Assembly: GCF_000002985.6 (NCBI RefSeq)
Contig: NC_003284.9
Coordinates: 4,340,001-4,404,000 of the forward strand
Origin: Caenorhabditis elegans
Taxonomy: Eukaryota; Nematoda; Chromadorea; Rhabditida; Rhabditidae
Direction of reading: 5' to 3'
DNA: 64,000 bases
The position numbers and the translations under genes were made by a program. The notes under the pieces are model-generated. The model was not told the origin of the DNA, searched no databases, and saw nothing but the letters and a program-made list of their open reading frames with translations. Positions 45,282-63,282 of the stretch are shown here, one piece after another. The first letter of the stretch is position 1. Every line of letters begins with the position of its first letter.

Positions 45282-48200
45282 AGTCGGAAAGAGATGGAGG
45301 GAGAGAGGACAAAGCAAGCAAACATCCAAAGACAGCAAAAAACCGAGAAAAGAGAGCAAGGCAGCAGCTAGTGAGCCTCCAAAACAGGATCGTTGACCAA
45401 ATGAGGCTCATTTATGACATAAAAAGAAGAAGAGGGCGTGATAACAGCAACCGGAGAGAAGGAGTGTGATGAGACTAGGCAGGGGACATTGCTGGTGCAC
45501 ATTAGGTTATTAAAATCGGAAGTAGAAGGGTTCGTACATGACCAAATATCATTTTAAAAAAACGTTTCAAAAATTTTTGGAAAACTGTTTATTTTAAGTC
45601 AAAAAGCAGGTTAGATCTCACACATTCTTTTAAAAATGTTTAAAATGGTCACATTTTAACATTGTATATAGGGTATCAAACATGCAAAACCGCTTTAGAT
45701 TTCTGGAAAATTGATGCAATCTGCTCTATTACCACTTTTTGACTCGGAATCAAACTTTTGCACAATTTTTTAGAAGCTGTATAGAAATGGTGTTTAGTTA
45801 TATAAAAATACTTTTTTTGAAAAAAAAATAAAGATATTTCTAAACTGGATAAGTAGACTCTACAAGAGCGAAAATGCGGAAATATGCAAAAAGAACAAAA
45901 AAGCAGCCCACAGACTTTTGTGCATAGTGGCGTGCTGGTAGCCATAGTTACAAAATTGACTAAAAATACAATTTGCAAAAAGGAAAAAAAATCTCAATAC
46001 CAGTAATGAATCCAGATGACAAAGTGGCAACCGTAGTACGAAAATGTTAGACCGGGTGACGTCAAACTTGGGAGGGCTTTGGTCTTGTTTACCGAAGGTA
46101 CCCCCCCCGAACAAAAGGTTGGCACATTTTGAGACACCCCGGGGGCATAGTGGAACCTGGTACTGAAATGAGAACGGATAGCTGCCGCTGTGGCTGGTTG
46201 GTTGGCTGGCTGGAAAAATAACAATGGATAATAAGAACACTGGTGGATGAGGGGAGAAAATTGGTTCTGGATCGAGTGTGAACTTTGTCAAGTACAATTG
46301 GATTCAGACGGATCACAATGAAAAAGTGTGACGCATGCTAAAATGAAAAAGGACACAAGGACTTTCTGAATTTCAGATGGGAACCAGTGTGTTCGGAGAA
46401 TGTTCTCTGGAGACCTAATTTCTCGTTTTTTTTTATACTCTTGTTTTTACTAGATAGAAAAATATGGAAAAATGTCGAGTCGAGTCAAATGGTGAGAGTT
46501 AAAGAACAGAAAACAAAAACAGACATGTTTTGAAATGTTTTTCTTTAGTTTTTTCTCTTTTTTTTTCGCGATGAATTTAAGGGCACCACATATTGTTTTT
46601 CAATCAGATAATGAAGTTTTTACCTTGGCATACGAATTTATCACACGAGGAGGGTCAGTCTGGTTTTTTGTTCAATCGTGATTTTCGATAATACACATAC
46701 GAAAAGACCAAATTGAGAGGAGTCATGTGACTAGGAATGAATGGGAAAAATAGGAGCGAAAAAACTGATCAGCAGAATTTGAACTTTTCATATTTTTCCA
46801 TATTGAAAAGTAGGAAAAAATGAGTGTTTTCCAACCATCTAAACAATGTAAATATTTTTCTGGAAAGTCACCTAACGATGGGAAAACAGAATTCAATTCG
46901 GAAAAAAAAGAGTTCATGAGAATTTTGTCATATTACCTATGAGAAAAATTCAAAACTATATCAGACGTTTTAATTTACGCAACGTTTTGAAAATTGACAA
47001 AAGTGGAAAACGTAGTGTTTTTTTTTAATTTTAAAGCATTTTTGGAGACTTGAGCATAATTTTTTAAAAGTATTTTCCGTGAGAATTAAAAAAAAATTAC
47101 TTTTATTATTACTTATTAATCTAGGTCTAACAGTATAATCGAAACACTCTCGAAATTTCCAATTTTGAAAACTTTTCAGCAAAAGTGGTGGCCAATTTCC
47201 AAAAATTAAAAAAAATTGATATTTGGAAAATTTGGAACATATTCAAATACAAATAACTAAACGGTAATTACAGTAAAAATTTAGTAGGAAATGCATTTTA
47301 AGAGTGATTAAAAACATTTCAATTTTTTAAAGTTTGACTATAGGATCTGAACATATTATCACTGACCGTACTTCAGTTTCAAAAAAAAAACCCAGAGCAT
47401 AAAAATACTAACAAAAAAATCAAATTATTGATTTATTTTGTTGTGAATTACAAATTTACAAGCAACAAAAAAATGAGAAATGGTATTGGTTACGACACAC
47501 TTTGAAATTTCAAGCCTCTAATTTAACAAACTTGTTTCAAAACTTTTACAGCGACGTTTTGTATGCTGAAATTACACAGAAAGAAGAACCAGGTTAAAGA
47601 TTCAGTGATCATTCAGAAAATGTATCAACAAGTCACAAATCAGGGGCAAACGAACGTGATAGTCATGAGAATGAGTAACCAAAAAATTGGGGAAATAGGC
47701 GGAAGGCCATTAATGGCCGGGGCCTCCAAGTACAGTCAGTCGAAACGACTAACTAACTAAAAATCTGGCGCCCATTTAGCCATTTTAGTCATTTGGGCTG
47801 TCAACTCGATTATGCAAAAGCCGGTTCTCACTGGTAGAAAGAAAGAGAGAGAGAAAGACCGAAAAGACTGACGAATTGAGAGAATGACGGAGAAAGAGGG
47901 TTTATACTTGACAAAGGATGCATATATATATATATTAATATCAGTTTGTTTCATGTCAAATGCGAAATTGACGCAAGTCGGCTTTTTTCTCATTCAGGGA
48001 GGAATCTATGGTTTTTGGGCTGTACATATAATACGATAATCGTTCGCTCTATTTATCTCATAGATTTTGTTCTGCGTTGTTTCTACGTATATATCAGTAA
48101 CTTTTTATATAAAATTTTACAAATTGAATGTCGTATTTTCTTCACTTTCAAATGTTATAACTTGAGTTATTTGAAAGATTCAGTTTTATAATCAGCAGCA

Positions 48201-48944
48201 GTGTTTTTCGTAGTTTTTCCACAAAAAAAAAACAGTGACAAACACCAAAAAATTTACATAAAAAATGCTATTCATTAAATAAACCAATTTCGAGTAAAAA
48301 AGTAATACACTTACAAACTTATATGTACGTCTTCAGACTTACACTCAGTACTCTACAGAATCAAACTAGAAGTATTTGAAGTATCTCACGTGAAAATGAA
48401 AATGAACAAAAAATGTAGGCGAAGTGTGTGTGTGTGTGTGTGGCAAGAGGGCTGGAAATGGAGGAGAACGGAAAAGGTAGTGAACGACGACGAAAGGAGT
48501 GTGACTAATAACCTGTATAGGCATGACTACGGGGGTCGAGAATATCTTAGGCCACGATTGAAAAAAGATCAAAGATATCTTCAAATGATGATTTATCAAA
48601 TCTTCTTTTTTGTTGTTTCGGCTATTTGGGTCATTGCGTGTTTTTCAATATTTGCCTTTTTATCTATCTCTAACATATCAAAAATTTCATTATTTTTGAA
48701 GAAATTTCATTATTCACATTTTTGAAAATAGATGCGAAAAAAGTGGGTCAACAACATTTTAAGTGGAAGCAGTTTGATAAGTTTCTATTGATTTCATAAT
48801 TATAAATTTAGCACGTTCAATTTTGCGAGGTTATAGCTATAACGGTGACAAATCGATATTTTAAATTTCGGAAGAAGGGAAATCAGAAAAATTAATTCAA
48901 AAGCTATGCAACAATCAAACAATTTCAAAAAAGCATGAGATATA

Positions 48945-49115
48945 ATGTGCGAGAGAGGAGTAGAGAAAGAGAGAACGAGACAGAGACACCCAAAGAAATA
49001 CAAGCGGGAAGCGGTGTCGCGTCAGAGAGACGAGGCAAGAGGTACCCGCCGTCTGCCCGTCTATGTCGTCTCTTCTCACTCTCTGCTCTCTCTGCACTCT
49101 CTTCGTCTATCCACA
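48945..49115 (+). promoter_or_regulatory. GA-rich then CT-rich promoter-like region of dpy-23
   Basis: GAGAGAGGAGTAGAGAAAGA at the left is followed within about 100 bases by TCTCTTCTCACTCTCTGCTC, so the two can base-pair. CT-rich runs just upstream of start sites are common in ubiquitously expressed worm genes. The ATG of dpy-23 is 260 bases downstream, behind a probable 5'UTR intron ending TTTCAG at 49363. Confidence 0.4.
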
Positions 49116-49375
49116 AACATATGACGAAACAACCCCCGGCGAATGAAGGATGAGGAGGACTGCGACGCGACCGCACCGCGCGACTCTTTTGAAGGGCGCT
49201 CTATCGGACCAGTTTTGGTCCGTCGATTTTGCTGAACTTGGTCAACTAAAGGAAACCGATTGGTTTTTTGTCTTGTTTTTTTCTTTGGTTTTCATTGCAT
49301 TTTTCACATTTTCTAACATTTTTTCTGTTGAAAAGAGTGATTATCTCATTAAAATACATTTCAGCAAACTCGGGG

Positions 49376-53166
<3,791 letters not shown>

Positions 53167-53780
53167 AACTTCACCCAACCCTTTCTATCTTCATTTGCTC
53201 CCCAGCCGTCAAGCTTGAACATTTGCTCATTCTCGGTTCCAAGTGTTAAATATTATTTATTTGCTTCATACAATTTTTAATTTTTTGTAATATTTTTGTA
53301 TTATTTTCCAAATTTCATAATGTAGAGTCATCGCAGCATTACAGTACTGTAAGAGTTGTTTTCAATTTATAAGAACTATTAGATCTTTAGACGTCTCGAT
53401 AAGCATTTTCGCATGCTTATAATTCCATGCATTTTCCGTGCCAAAATTCAAAAACCCCCGCCCCACCCCGTTCCATCTTTATTTATTGTCAGTGTAAAAT
53501 TTCAAAATTTCTGGAATCTTTTTCCATCATAAAATTCACTTCAAAACGTCTTCTGAACCCCGTTGGAGCAATAACATTTTTAAAATATTTTTTTCATTTA
53601 CCTTTTCTTCATAATTCATCATAATTTATTGTAACGGCTTAATTTGATATATTGTTCTTTCTACATTCCATTTTTTGTCTCTCTCTCAAAAATTTTCAAA
53701 TTTCTATTGTTCATTTCTCATTTCTAGGTCCGCAATTCAATAAGTTTGTAATTCAAATGAATAGCATAATATTTATTTTA

Positions 53781-53786
53781 AATAAA
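53781..53786 (+). terminator. Possible poly(A) signal of dpy-23
   Basis: AATAAA is about 615 bases after the TAG at 53164-53166. No nearer canonical hexamer was noticed, but variants such as AATGAA are common in worms, so use is uncertain. Confidence 0.4.
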
Positions 53787-55164
53787 AGTTTTTTTTATTA
53801 ATAGTTCAAGATATGAGTCCCCCGAATCCATGTTCTAAACTTGGTATAAAACTTTAGTTTTTTTTCTACACACATTTTAAAACAGGTTTTAAGTTTTCAA
53901 TCACGACATGGGTTCAAGTTTCTGATTTGATTCAAATGAAAAAGTGCAGTGTCAACATTTGATTCATCATAATAATTCAAGTTTTTGATGCAATAACTTG
54001 GCAATTTTACTTTTTTTTTAATCATCTAAAAATTATTTTAGCAACCTTGAGAGCATCACAATTTTCCAACTCGATAACTTTCCATATGACACGTTTTCGA
54101 AAAAACTAGAAAACTTGCATAATATTAAGCAAATGAAGCAAAGAGTTGAGAGACAAGAGTCTACAGCAGTCGATTTTAACAATAAAATTATCAAGAACTA
54201 ATTTAAAAACTGATTCACGTTTTACGTCAATTGTTTTTTGTTTTTTTAAAATGGTTTTATATGATTTTGCATATTTGAATAAGTGATAAGATTATTAGTA
54301 AATATTTAGAGATGATGGTAATCAGGTACGGGCTTAGGTCCAAATAGAGATCTGTACGAAAGTAGTCCGAACAAAAATATCAAATTGGTTTCTTCATGAT
54401 TTTCGAAAGTATTATGTTTCTTAAAAAGAAATCTTAAAAAACTCACTTTTAAAGATTTTACAGTTACCTTCGGGTCATCTCTCGATGAGCCATCCAAAAT
54501 TTGGTAGTGGGGAGCAGTGATCTACTTGGATAACTATATACATCTAAACTGGTATATGGTACAAGAAGTGCAATCATCACTGAAGGTTCGCTCCATCCAC
54601 TTCATAAGTCGTAAAACGATCTGGCTAAGAAACAGCCGCCTTCAAAAACTGCTTGTGGGAGCGCGGATATATGCAAAACGTGCAGCCGACGAGTTTCGAG
54701 GTCAGCGTTCACCACTATGCTTGCACGCAAACGCAGTCAGCGCACGACTATTCGGTTCAGTTACCCAGTTTGAGGTGAATATTGAGACTGGCGGGAAGAA
54801 ACTCTACTTTTTTATCAGATCTTGAAGATATCCACATGGGGAGACAAAAAAGCGAAAAATTTTGAAAATTGGGCCAGTCACTTTCGGGTCCGGACCGTTT
54901 AAAAATGTGAAGTTGATCATAAGCGGTGTTGAAAAACGGGAGTTTCTGATTTCGAAATTTTACTTCCGAAAAAAAGTTTCCTTTTTTTTAATCTGAAACA
55001 AAAACTAAGTTTAAGTTTAATAAGTTCCGATTTTAGCAGAAAAACACATTTTTATTGTTTAATTGCTTTCAGAGTGTTTTTGTTTCTGTAACCAATTGAA
55101 TTGTTGTTACTTACTTGATAACTTACAAAATTAGTGAAGAACTTGCTGAATCAACAACAAAATC

Positions 55165-55345
55165 TAAAACTGATAAAGTTAGCCGAATTAGCCGAATTTC
55201 AGCCGACCGGCTAACTCGGCTAATATTAGCCGAATTAGCCGTTAGCCGAAACTTTTAAAACACGGCTTCAGCTGAATTAGCCGTTATCCGAAATTTTTGA
55301 AAATCGGCTTAAGCCGAATTAGCCGTTAGCCGAAAAAAACAATTA
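55165..55345. repeat. AGCCGAATT/TTAGCCG repeat cluster
   Basis: About 15 copies of TTAGCCG, AGCCGAATTAGCCG and the inverse CGGCTAA within 180 bases. Both orientations occur, so local hairpins are possible. Not coding. Confidence 0.8.
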
Positions 55346-58009
55346 GCCGCCCACCCCTGGCCTGCACCTCTATGCTTTGCACGCAAACGCACAGAAAAGT
55401 GAACTTTTAGGCATCACTTTTTGAGCGCAATTTAAGATAAAATCTAAACAATTATTTATAGACACAATTACAATGTTTTCAAAATTTTTCATTTGTTTTT
55501 TAATGTGTTCAGCAGTCTTGTTTCAAAATATCAGTTTTTCAGAATTTACACGCATTATTATACCCTGCATCAACAAGCCGCAATGCAGCAGTGCGTGCGT
55601 ACAAAAGGAGACAAGCGCAGGGAGAACTGGTGGGAGGATGGACGGGAGGAGAAAGATGGAGAACATGTGGCTGCGGGTAATTGGGCAGGGGAAAGAAGAA
55701 TACAATTTTTTACAAACTTTCCATTATCATAATCAGTGAAAAAATGGATGGAAAGTGTTTCAAATTTGAATTTCTTAGCATGTTTTAAATTTCAAGAACG
55801 TCATATATTAAAAACTGGAAATGGTAATTACAGTATATGTGCGTACAAGCAATTGACGTAGTCTTTTTAAAATTTAAATTGTTTTATAGCTATTAGTGCC
55901 TGATTTTGAGCACTATTTTTTTTAATCAAAAAAATAATTTTAAAGCAACAAACTTGACAAATTTTGATAAAATCTTAAACTTCTCAAAAACTAAATAAGT
56001 CAAGTATTTGAAATTTTATATAAAAATTTTTATTAAATTTTCATAGTTTCTTTTCGATAGGTTAAAGTGTTTTTCCTCAAAATTAAAAATTTAAATTTCA
56101 TCGTAAAATTCTAAAACATTATTCAGGAGCCAATTCAGAAGCGAAACAAAGTATCGAAAATTAAAACTGCTGGTATTATTTGAATTTTTCTTCCTACCAT
56201 TGCTTCTACAATCACCGAAAGTAGTATTGCAAGCAACACTGATATGGAACATCTGGTAAATGAATACAGTGGGAAATTCCTTCTTATTTTAATCGAAAAA
56301 AGGATAACCCTGCCATGCAGACTAGACAACAATGTTGTTTTTCAATTAGCCTCCTTATTTGAAACGTTCTCGAAATGAACTTTTTGTTTTTTGCCATAAC
56401 AGCCAAAAGTTAAAAGTGGAAAGAGAAATTTTTGAAACTATTCAGAAGTTAATAAAATAATAGTAAAACTTGTTGAAATTTTTTCGAGGTTTTGCTATAA
56501 GCCATCAAAAATCTTTGAAATCTCACTATTCTCATATCATAATTTTGTAAGCTGGAATTTTTTCTACAATTGTTATACTCTAATAAAATTGTAACACATA
56601 ATATGCTATTGAACAGTACGTATTGAATTGCAAATCTTCAGCAAATCTTGAAATTTGAAAAGAAAATTATGCAATTTATCACTTCTTTGACTGAAAATTT
56701 TGGAAGATCTAAAAACATTTTCGAGTTTCTTATGATTTTCGGCCAATTTTATGCTTACTTAAATCAATGAAGCCTTTAATTTATCAACTTAACAATGGGT
56801 AGACGCAATCAAAAAATGTTCAGTTTTTTGGCACATTATTGAGTTTTAAATTTTTGAAACAAAAAACTCAAAAAATCAGCGAGTCTTGTACTGTAGTAAA
56901 GGATTTTTGAGAAAAAAATATAAATTTTTTCACTCCCAACACATAAATATTAGAAATTTTTGATATTTCATTCAGAGGGTTGGAATTTTTTATAAATTTA
57001 AATTTTAAAATTTTCGATATTTCAGATTTTCGGCAATTAGTGAGCTTCAACATTTTCCCTATTTCAAATTTTTAGCGTATAATTTTACATTTCCGGTATC
57101 ACCAAAAATTCTGATTCCCAAACGAGTATTGCCACCCGTCCCTGATTCAAACCGGTCAGCAGCTCAAGTTTCAGAGTCTCAACTTCAAAATCATACCACG
57201 AACCTCATAGATTAGAGTTCAAATTATGAAAAACTTGATAAACGGGATGTTCTGAAACTGACACGAAACATGTGCACCTGCAACTCGCAAGCGTTGGTTT
57301 TTTTCCCATCTTTCCCCGGTTTGGATTTTTGCTACGAAATTCAATTGCAAAATGGACCTGATTTGAACCGAGATAGAGCTAATCAATTTAGGAAAATGCA
57401 AAGAAAAAATACGACGAGTGAAAATTAGTCGTCTTTCTTGTCATTGGAAGAAAAAAGAAGAAAAAAAAAGAAAAACTTAATTAAAGCGCTCTACAAACTA
57501 TCCATCTTTTCAACTTCCACAATTTCTACGTATAGTGTTTCTCTATGATATATTGTGATAAAAAGACAATAGTTTCTTGTGACCAAAGTGCTGGGAAGAA
57601 TTTATGAAACGTCCATTTTTATGATTGAGTGGATCTTGAGTAGGTGCTCTCAACGAGTTCCTCAACGTTTCAAGTAGCGGGTTTGATCAATTTTCGCTTT
57701 TCATTGGAAAGAAAAGAAAAGTACCACTCGACCACACAATAAGCCATTTTTGTCCGCTTGAAAGATTCCAGACGTTTTTTCTTTCGTTCGTCGTTTTCAC
57801 TGCCGCCGGACTTTTCCTGATGAGGGTCCGTTCGTGCTTAAGCTGTTTTGCGACCCCCACCACATCTCACAGCTTGCTCATTTAAAGAAAATGACTAGAA
57901 GCTGAATCCTATATCCAGAGTTCTAGAGTGGATATAAACCACTCCATTTTTTCGTAGGATTTTTATTGTATGTTTTATAGCAGTAAGCATTTTATAATCA
58001 AGGTGCACA

Positions 58010-58027
58010 CCCCCCCCCCCCCCCCCC
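58010..58027. repeat. Poly-C tract (18 C)
   Basis: Eighteen C in a row after GTGCACA. Equivalent to a G tract on the minus strand. Confidence 0.9.
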
Positions 58028-61000
58028 TTTTGATTATTTGTTTTTCATATTTTTGGTTTTAGGCACTCCGACAAGTGGTTGGGGTTATGCTAAAAATATC
58101 ACTTTTTAAAATTTTAAAATTTATAGTTTATGTTGTCACTCACAATTTTGGAAATGAAGAAAATAATTTTTTTGCTAGGAGTTTTATATTTAAATTACGC
58201 TTGTATTGACTGGATTTGAAAATGTTTAGGATTAAATGTTCATAATGGCTTAAAGTTTTTTTTTTGACAAGAACTTTGTCGGGATATATTGAAAATGTTG
58301 AAATTTTCGATTATGGAGTGTTTATGATAAGAATTATAATATTTGGTTTAGACAAATATGGAACGAAGTCCCCAAATTGTTATTGGTTAGTGTTACTGCT
58401 TTAAAAATTAGACAAACTGAAAATTTCAATTTCACCTGCCAAAAAGAACCTGTAACAAAAACACGTATCTTTTTAACAACTACGTCACCAATGAAATCCT
58501 TAATTTTGTCGAAGCTTTTGATGTATGTGGACTATTCTTGTTTAGAAATGATATTGTCAAATTTGATTAAACGCTTTTTTGTCTATAAACGAAAAATCAC
58601 AAAAATTTCTCAAAAGTCTTATATAAAACTCAAGGTGCAGAAAATCAATCTTTGCAACATTCTTATTTCAATTAGTCGCAAAAGTTAGTTTTAAAAAATT
58701 TTAGTCGTGTATTCCCCTTGTACAATTGAATAATAAAATTCTCGAGTTTTTATGTATTTTCTCAGATACTTTGACAAAATATCGATTTTTTTTGTAAATG
58801 CGTTGGGCTTTTCAAAAAAACAAGAAACTGGTTTTGTATACAACACTAATGAAAAGTTACGGTAGTCGACAAACCTAATATCTTATTTTTACTGAGTCAA
58901 AACAACTATGCATAATTTGATTAAATATTAAAAAAAAACATTGATTGCTACATAATAAAAAAGCAAGATTTAATTGTATTATTTTCCTTTGGCTGCTCTA
59001 CACAAAAAAAAGACCAAAAACCAGTTTACTTTATTATACTGTCGTGATAAGATAATATCAGTAACATTTTTGAAAAAAATTGTTATTTAGACATACATTG
59101 AACTTTAACACGAGTGCAAAATACACCACTGCCATTATAGAACTTTTTGGTTAATATCCTTTTGAACTTTGCATTTGTTTGTGTAATTTTGTGAAACTTT
59201 GACCTCAAACTACATGAGATCTAAAATAAACAACATTTAAGTTCTAATCCCCTTTTAAGTAAACTACTTCTTGTTCAAAGTGACCGCTTCCTTCTTTTTC
59301 TTTGTATTTATTCATTTTTCAATGACACTAATTGCTCTTAAAACACGTTTGCAACATCTGCGTTTTTTTCAGCAAGGAAGGAATTGCCCTTATTATCAAG
59401 AGCTCAGCATATTCAATTTTTCGTACCGCATACGTTTTGCAGTTTATCTCACCTGCTTTCGTTATTGTGGCTTGCTTATCCGGTTACAATCAAAAATTTC
59501 AATCAAATTTCCGGTGTTATGTCTGACACTTTACCCTAGCACATTCAAGATCAAACCCTCTTTTGGAAAATTAGTTATATTTCTATTTTTTTTTTTTTTC
59601 AAAAAAGAAATTGTTTTAAACCATAGAAACATCGTTCAAACGACCAATAATCTAGAATGTTTCATGATGGATTGGTAAGATGAACTTATCGAATGAGCAT
59701 TCTGTCTCTAGCTGAAAAGAAGAAGCAGTCATATGCAACTGGTTATCTTCATGACGTACTCAGTTCATTTCTCTTTTCGAACATTCTTTAAACTAATACT
59801 TTTAATGAGACAACAATTGTTTAGAATGTAAAGTTTTGAAAAATGTGGTGCACAGTTGAATTTTTTTTTCGAAAACCAATCCAAATACTTGATCAAACCC
59901 ACTATAAAAACGTTTTCTGCAAAAAATACCAAAATTAGAGGTTTGACTGATATGCGTGGTCCAACATCTAGGTCAACCATTCTGTTGCACGAAACTCGGT
60001 AGTTGTCGGACCATACGTATTAGTTACTGACGCATTTTTTTCCAGAATTTCTTAGGCCTCTCAAAATGAGCTTCATTTCCAGAAATTCTGAATTTCCAGT
60101 ATGTGATGGTTAAGAATAATTTTATGTAGATAGTACGTCTTGCAGGATAGATTCAAATTTATTTCAGAAACTAAAAAAAAAGGAATTTTATTGGTTTAAC
60201 ACGTCTTTTTTTGTAATTAAATTTCTAGAAAATTGCCAAAAAAAAATCATGTGTCCTATAATATTCAATGTTGATTAAATTTCTGAAATGAATTAGAACC
60301 TCGTCTAGAAGATGTACCATGAAAATTAAAAATTTCTTGAGGTTTCTAAGAACAAAAAACCCCCATTCCTTCTCCAGCCAGGTCGGACAATAATTAATTT
60401 TGGGAAAAATGTAATAGTTGTTTTCCAACAATTTGTAATTTATAGTCATTGTCACATATTGATCTTGTAACATCATAGCTTTAGAATCCCAAATTGCACT
60501 TTTAACAATTTCTATTTAGTTTGAACTTCAAACTCATGTCAACATGAGACAATGTTTCTTGAGAAAATACAATTGAATTCAATTTCCCGTTTCTAAACTC
60601 GTTTATTTTGATGACTCTTGTCTTGTAGTCAAAAACAAAATGAAAACTGGATCCAATTTTTGTCTAATAATCTGCACCCCGAGTCAGGAGTTTGTTTCCT
60701 GTCAAATTCAAGATTTTTTCATGGCTTCTGGCGACCAGAAAATGACGATTACCCCTTCCCTTCGCATTTTTTACTCACCGAACCATAAAAGGTGAAAGAA
60801 TGATCCGCGCGTAAAAAAGGACACTTGACACGTGAGATCCTGTTACAAATGTGGCTATTGAAACCCACCTGGAGTACTCGGTATTTTGTCGTATTTAAAA
60901 TTCAATAGTGTTTTGAAAAATATGAGAGCAAAAGTTCATTATTGTAAATGGTTGGTTTGATTCTGTAGTTATAATTTGCCAGTTTTAAGAATTATGTGCT

Positions 61001-63214
61001 TATCGAAGTAGAACTTTGTTCAATTTCTAGAACGCGTTTATTTTGTTTAAAATAAAAAGTCTCACTTGAAAAGTGCAAAAATACTCGTTAGTTCCGCTAC
61101 AACAAATAGATAATTTTGTATTCTGAAGTGACATATTAAAAACCTAAAAGATATCAAATGTGTACCATAATTTGACAGAGTATGAATAATTTTTGGCACA
61201 TTTCCAAAAAGCGTATTATTATTGAATTAAGATCTTCTAGCCAGTACCAACACCAACCAATAAACGAGATAATATAACATCACATGTTTCTTCTACTTTT
61301 AATCCATTGATTGGCTTAGGGTGGTGCAAAGCGAATGAATTTGACAGAATTAAAAGACTAGAATACACTTGCAGCATGTTTCGGGTGTTTCAATGTACTT
61401 TAAAAAACCAAAATTCATTTAATTTTCTATCAACAAACAGAGCTCTAGACACAGGGTTCTTTTTTCGACCCACTTTTAGTTTTTTTTTTGAACTAAGGAA
61501 AAAAATTCTGTTTTTTATCTTTCCAGTTGTTTAAGTAGGTACTTCGCCAGAAGAGGCGAGATTCGTTAGTAGTTTTAGGAAGGAAAAAGAAAAAAACACA
61601 GTGGAAAGTCTTAACTATTTTGAGAACGGTTTTTATAAAGGTTCAGAATTCAACTTTTGTTAAAGGTGGAGTGCGGCCACTAGAAAAATAAACTATTATT
61701 ATAATGCTAAAATAACTGAATGAATATAACACTTTTCAAAACAAAATTGAAAATGATACATTTCGAGTCAAAATTTGTGAAAACTTAGTTTTACCAATTT
61801 TTTGGAAGTCGACGATCGAAAAAAAAATTCCAGGAAATTAAGTTTAAAAAGTATATGTTTTATTTGTATTTGAAGTTTTGAAAATTGAGTTTTGACCTCT
61901 CAGTGACTATAAAAAAACCATTATATAACAAAATTGTAGTGATTTTTCCACTACCCGTATTCCACCTCCAAACTACCGAACGCCTGGAGATATTAGATTT
62001 TTTTCAAAATTTCCGATCAAGAGAAAAGTTCCATATTCAATTTGTAAAAAATCTGCAAAAAATTGGGTAAACGAGCAGAAACCTTGTTCCAAAACCAGAA
62101 GGTTTTTTTTAAATCTATAACCACATGGATACACAATTTTGAATTTAGAATTATTCACACAAATTTTCACCTTTTTGGAACTTCATTTTTCAAGAACAAG
62201 TTTTCAGATTTGATCCTAGGAATCTCGTTTTCCATCTCTTTTCAACTCTTTTATATTTGTTGTTCAAAAAAACTCGGCATTGAATACTCAATATTTTGAA
62301 CTTTAAAAAATGTTTAAAACTTTTCCATTTCAAAAATCTTCAGTTGCTCAGTTGATATATTCTAGGAGTTTAAGCTTTGATCACAATGCTTAATTTTTCA
62401 TGCTCAGCTACCACAATCGGAAGTTGTTGCCAGTTGTTTTTAAGACTTTTAATTCCTGTTTAACAAACAACATCATCATAAAAATGTTCTTCATTTAGTA
62501 AATTTCTTTGAGCCTTAGCTTAAAAAGCTAATCAGTTTCAACCAAATTCCGTAAATCACTACACTTTTTCATAGTCTAAAGGTCACTTGCTCTTTCATAT
62601 CTTTCTTAATTTCATCCACTTTTGGTCCAGGTTCTCTCCATTTGTCTGCTTTAAAACCTTGAAAACCACCGAAAGCATCGCCTAGTCTTGGCAAGTTTTT
62701 CTGCCCGCTGGCTCCTTCCTAAACCACGCCTACCAGCTGCCGGCTCAGTGTTGCTCGCACAGCACTTTTGGCAAAACCGAGGCACACGCCGGCTTGTGAA
62801 CATGTTTTCATGATTTCTTATCATTTACTGTAAAATCCCAAAAAATTCTAAACGCCTGTCAGACAATTTTTTTGACAAACAAGTATTGTGTAACATAGTA
62901 CAGCTCATTTCAAAATGCATTAACCTTTCCACCCCCGGCTCCACCTCCTCAAACTTCACAAAATTTGGTCTAATCCCCACTTTTTGTTCCAAAACGTTTC
63001 TCGTCTCCTTCAATATTAATATCCACTTCTTTATCATTTTTCTTTTTTTCCTTTTGTTCCGAGAGATTAGCCAGAACGCTATTCCAATCCATCATTCCAA
63101 ATGTTGCACATACTGCACTTTACCTTTTCGCAGCTTCTTGACAGATCTATTGCTTTTCAGATTTTAAAATATTCAACCTTTTGACGGCTAACCTGTCTGA
63201 AATCGCATTTGACG

Positions 63215-63282
63215 ATGGAAAGCGACTCATCAAACTACACACTGTGTGATGACACGTCGCAAGTTCGGATTGCGTTTTTCAG
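63215..63282 (+). CDS. Candidate first coding exon of a gene leaving the window
   Basis: ATG at 63215 opens 22 codons plus two bases (MESDSSNYTLCDDTSQVRIAFF, phase 2) and ends at a good GTGAGA donor (63283). The next exon must lie beyond 64000, since I found none in frame downstream. The N-Y-T sequon and lone cysteine would suit the outer N-terminus of a rhodopsin-type receptor, but this is only a guess from 22 residues. Local GC content is higher than the surroundings. Confidence 0.45.

Larger units (their letters stand above)
43359..49375. other. 6-kb divergent intergenic region between lst-2 and dpy-23
   Basis: Both genes read away from this region, so it holds both promoters and 5'UTR exons. 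I could not place the latter. Notable: G tracts (43680-43762, 45266-45281), a TG microsatellite at 48426-48441, a TA run at 47922-47936, and GA-rich then CT-rich sequence at 48945-49115. GC-richer pieces at 44030-44170, 45030-45480 and 46010-46230 may be regulatory. No coding gene is supported. Confidence 0.5.
53787..63214. other. About 9.4 kb with no gene I can support
   Basis: AT-rich throughout. The frame at 54517-54825 lies in sequence that looks like a dispersed repeat (TTTGCACGCAAACGCA recurs at 55372-55395). Other frames are short and low complexity. Blocks at 57755-57900, 60720-60890 and 62690-62800 are GC-richer and could be regulatory for the gene starting at 63215. A C tract lies at 58010-58027. 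No RNA gene was recognised. Confidence 0.5.

Noticed and set aside
47560-47760. 65-codon plus-strand frame in the lst-2/dpy-23 interval
   Set aside because: Single open frame without motif or splice context.
54517-54825. 102-codon plus-strand frame
   Set aside because: Part of a sequence that recurs nearby (TTTGCACGCAAACGCA), so it looks like a dispersed repeat; no splice sites or family match.
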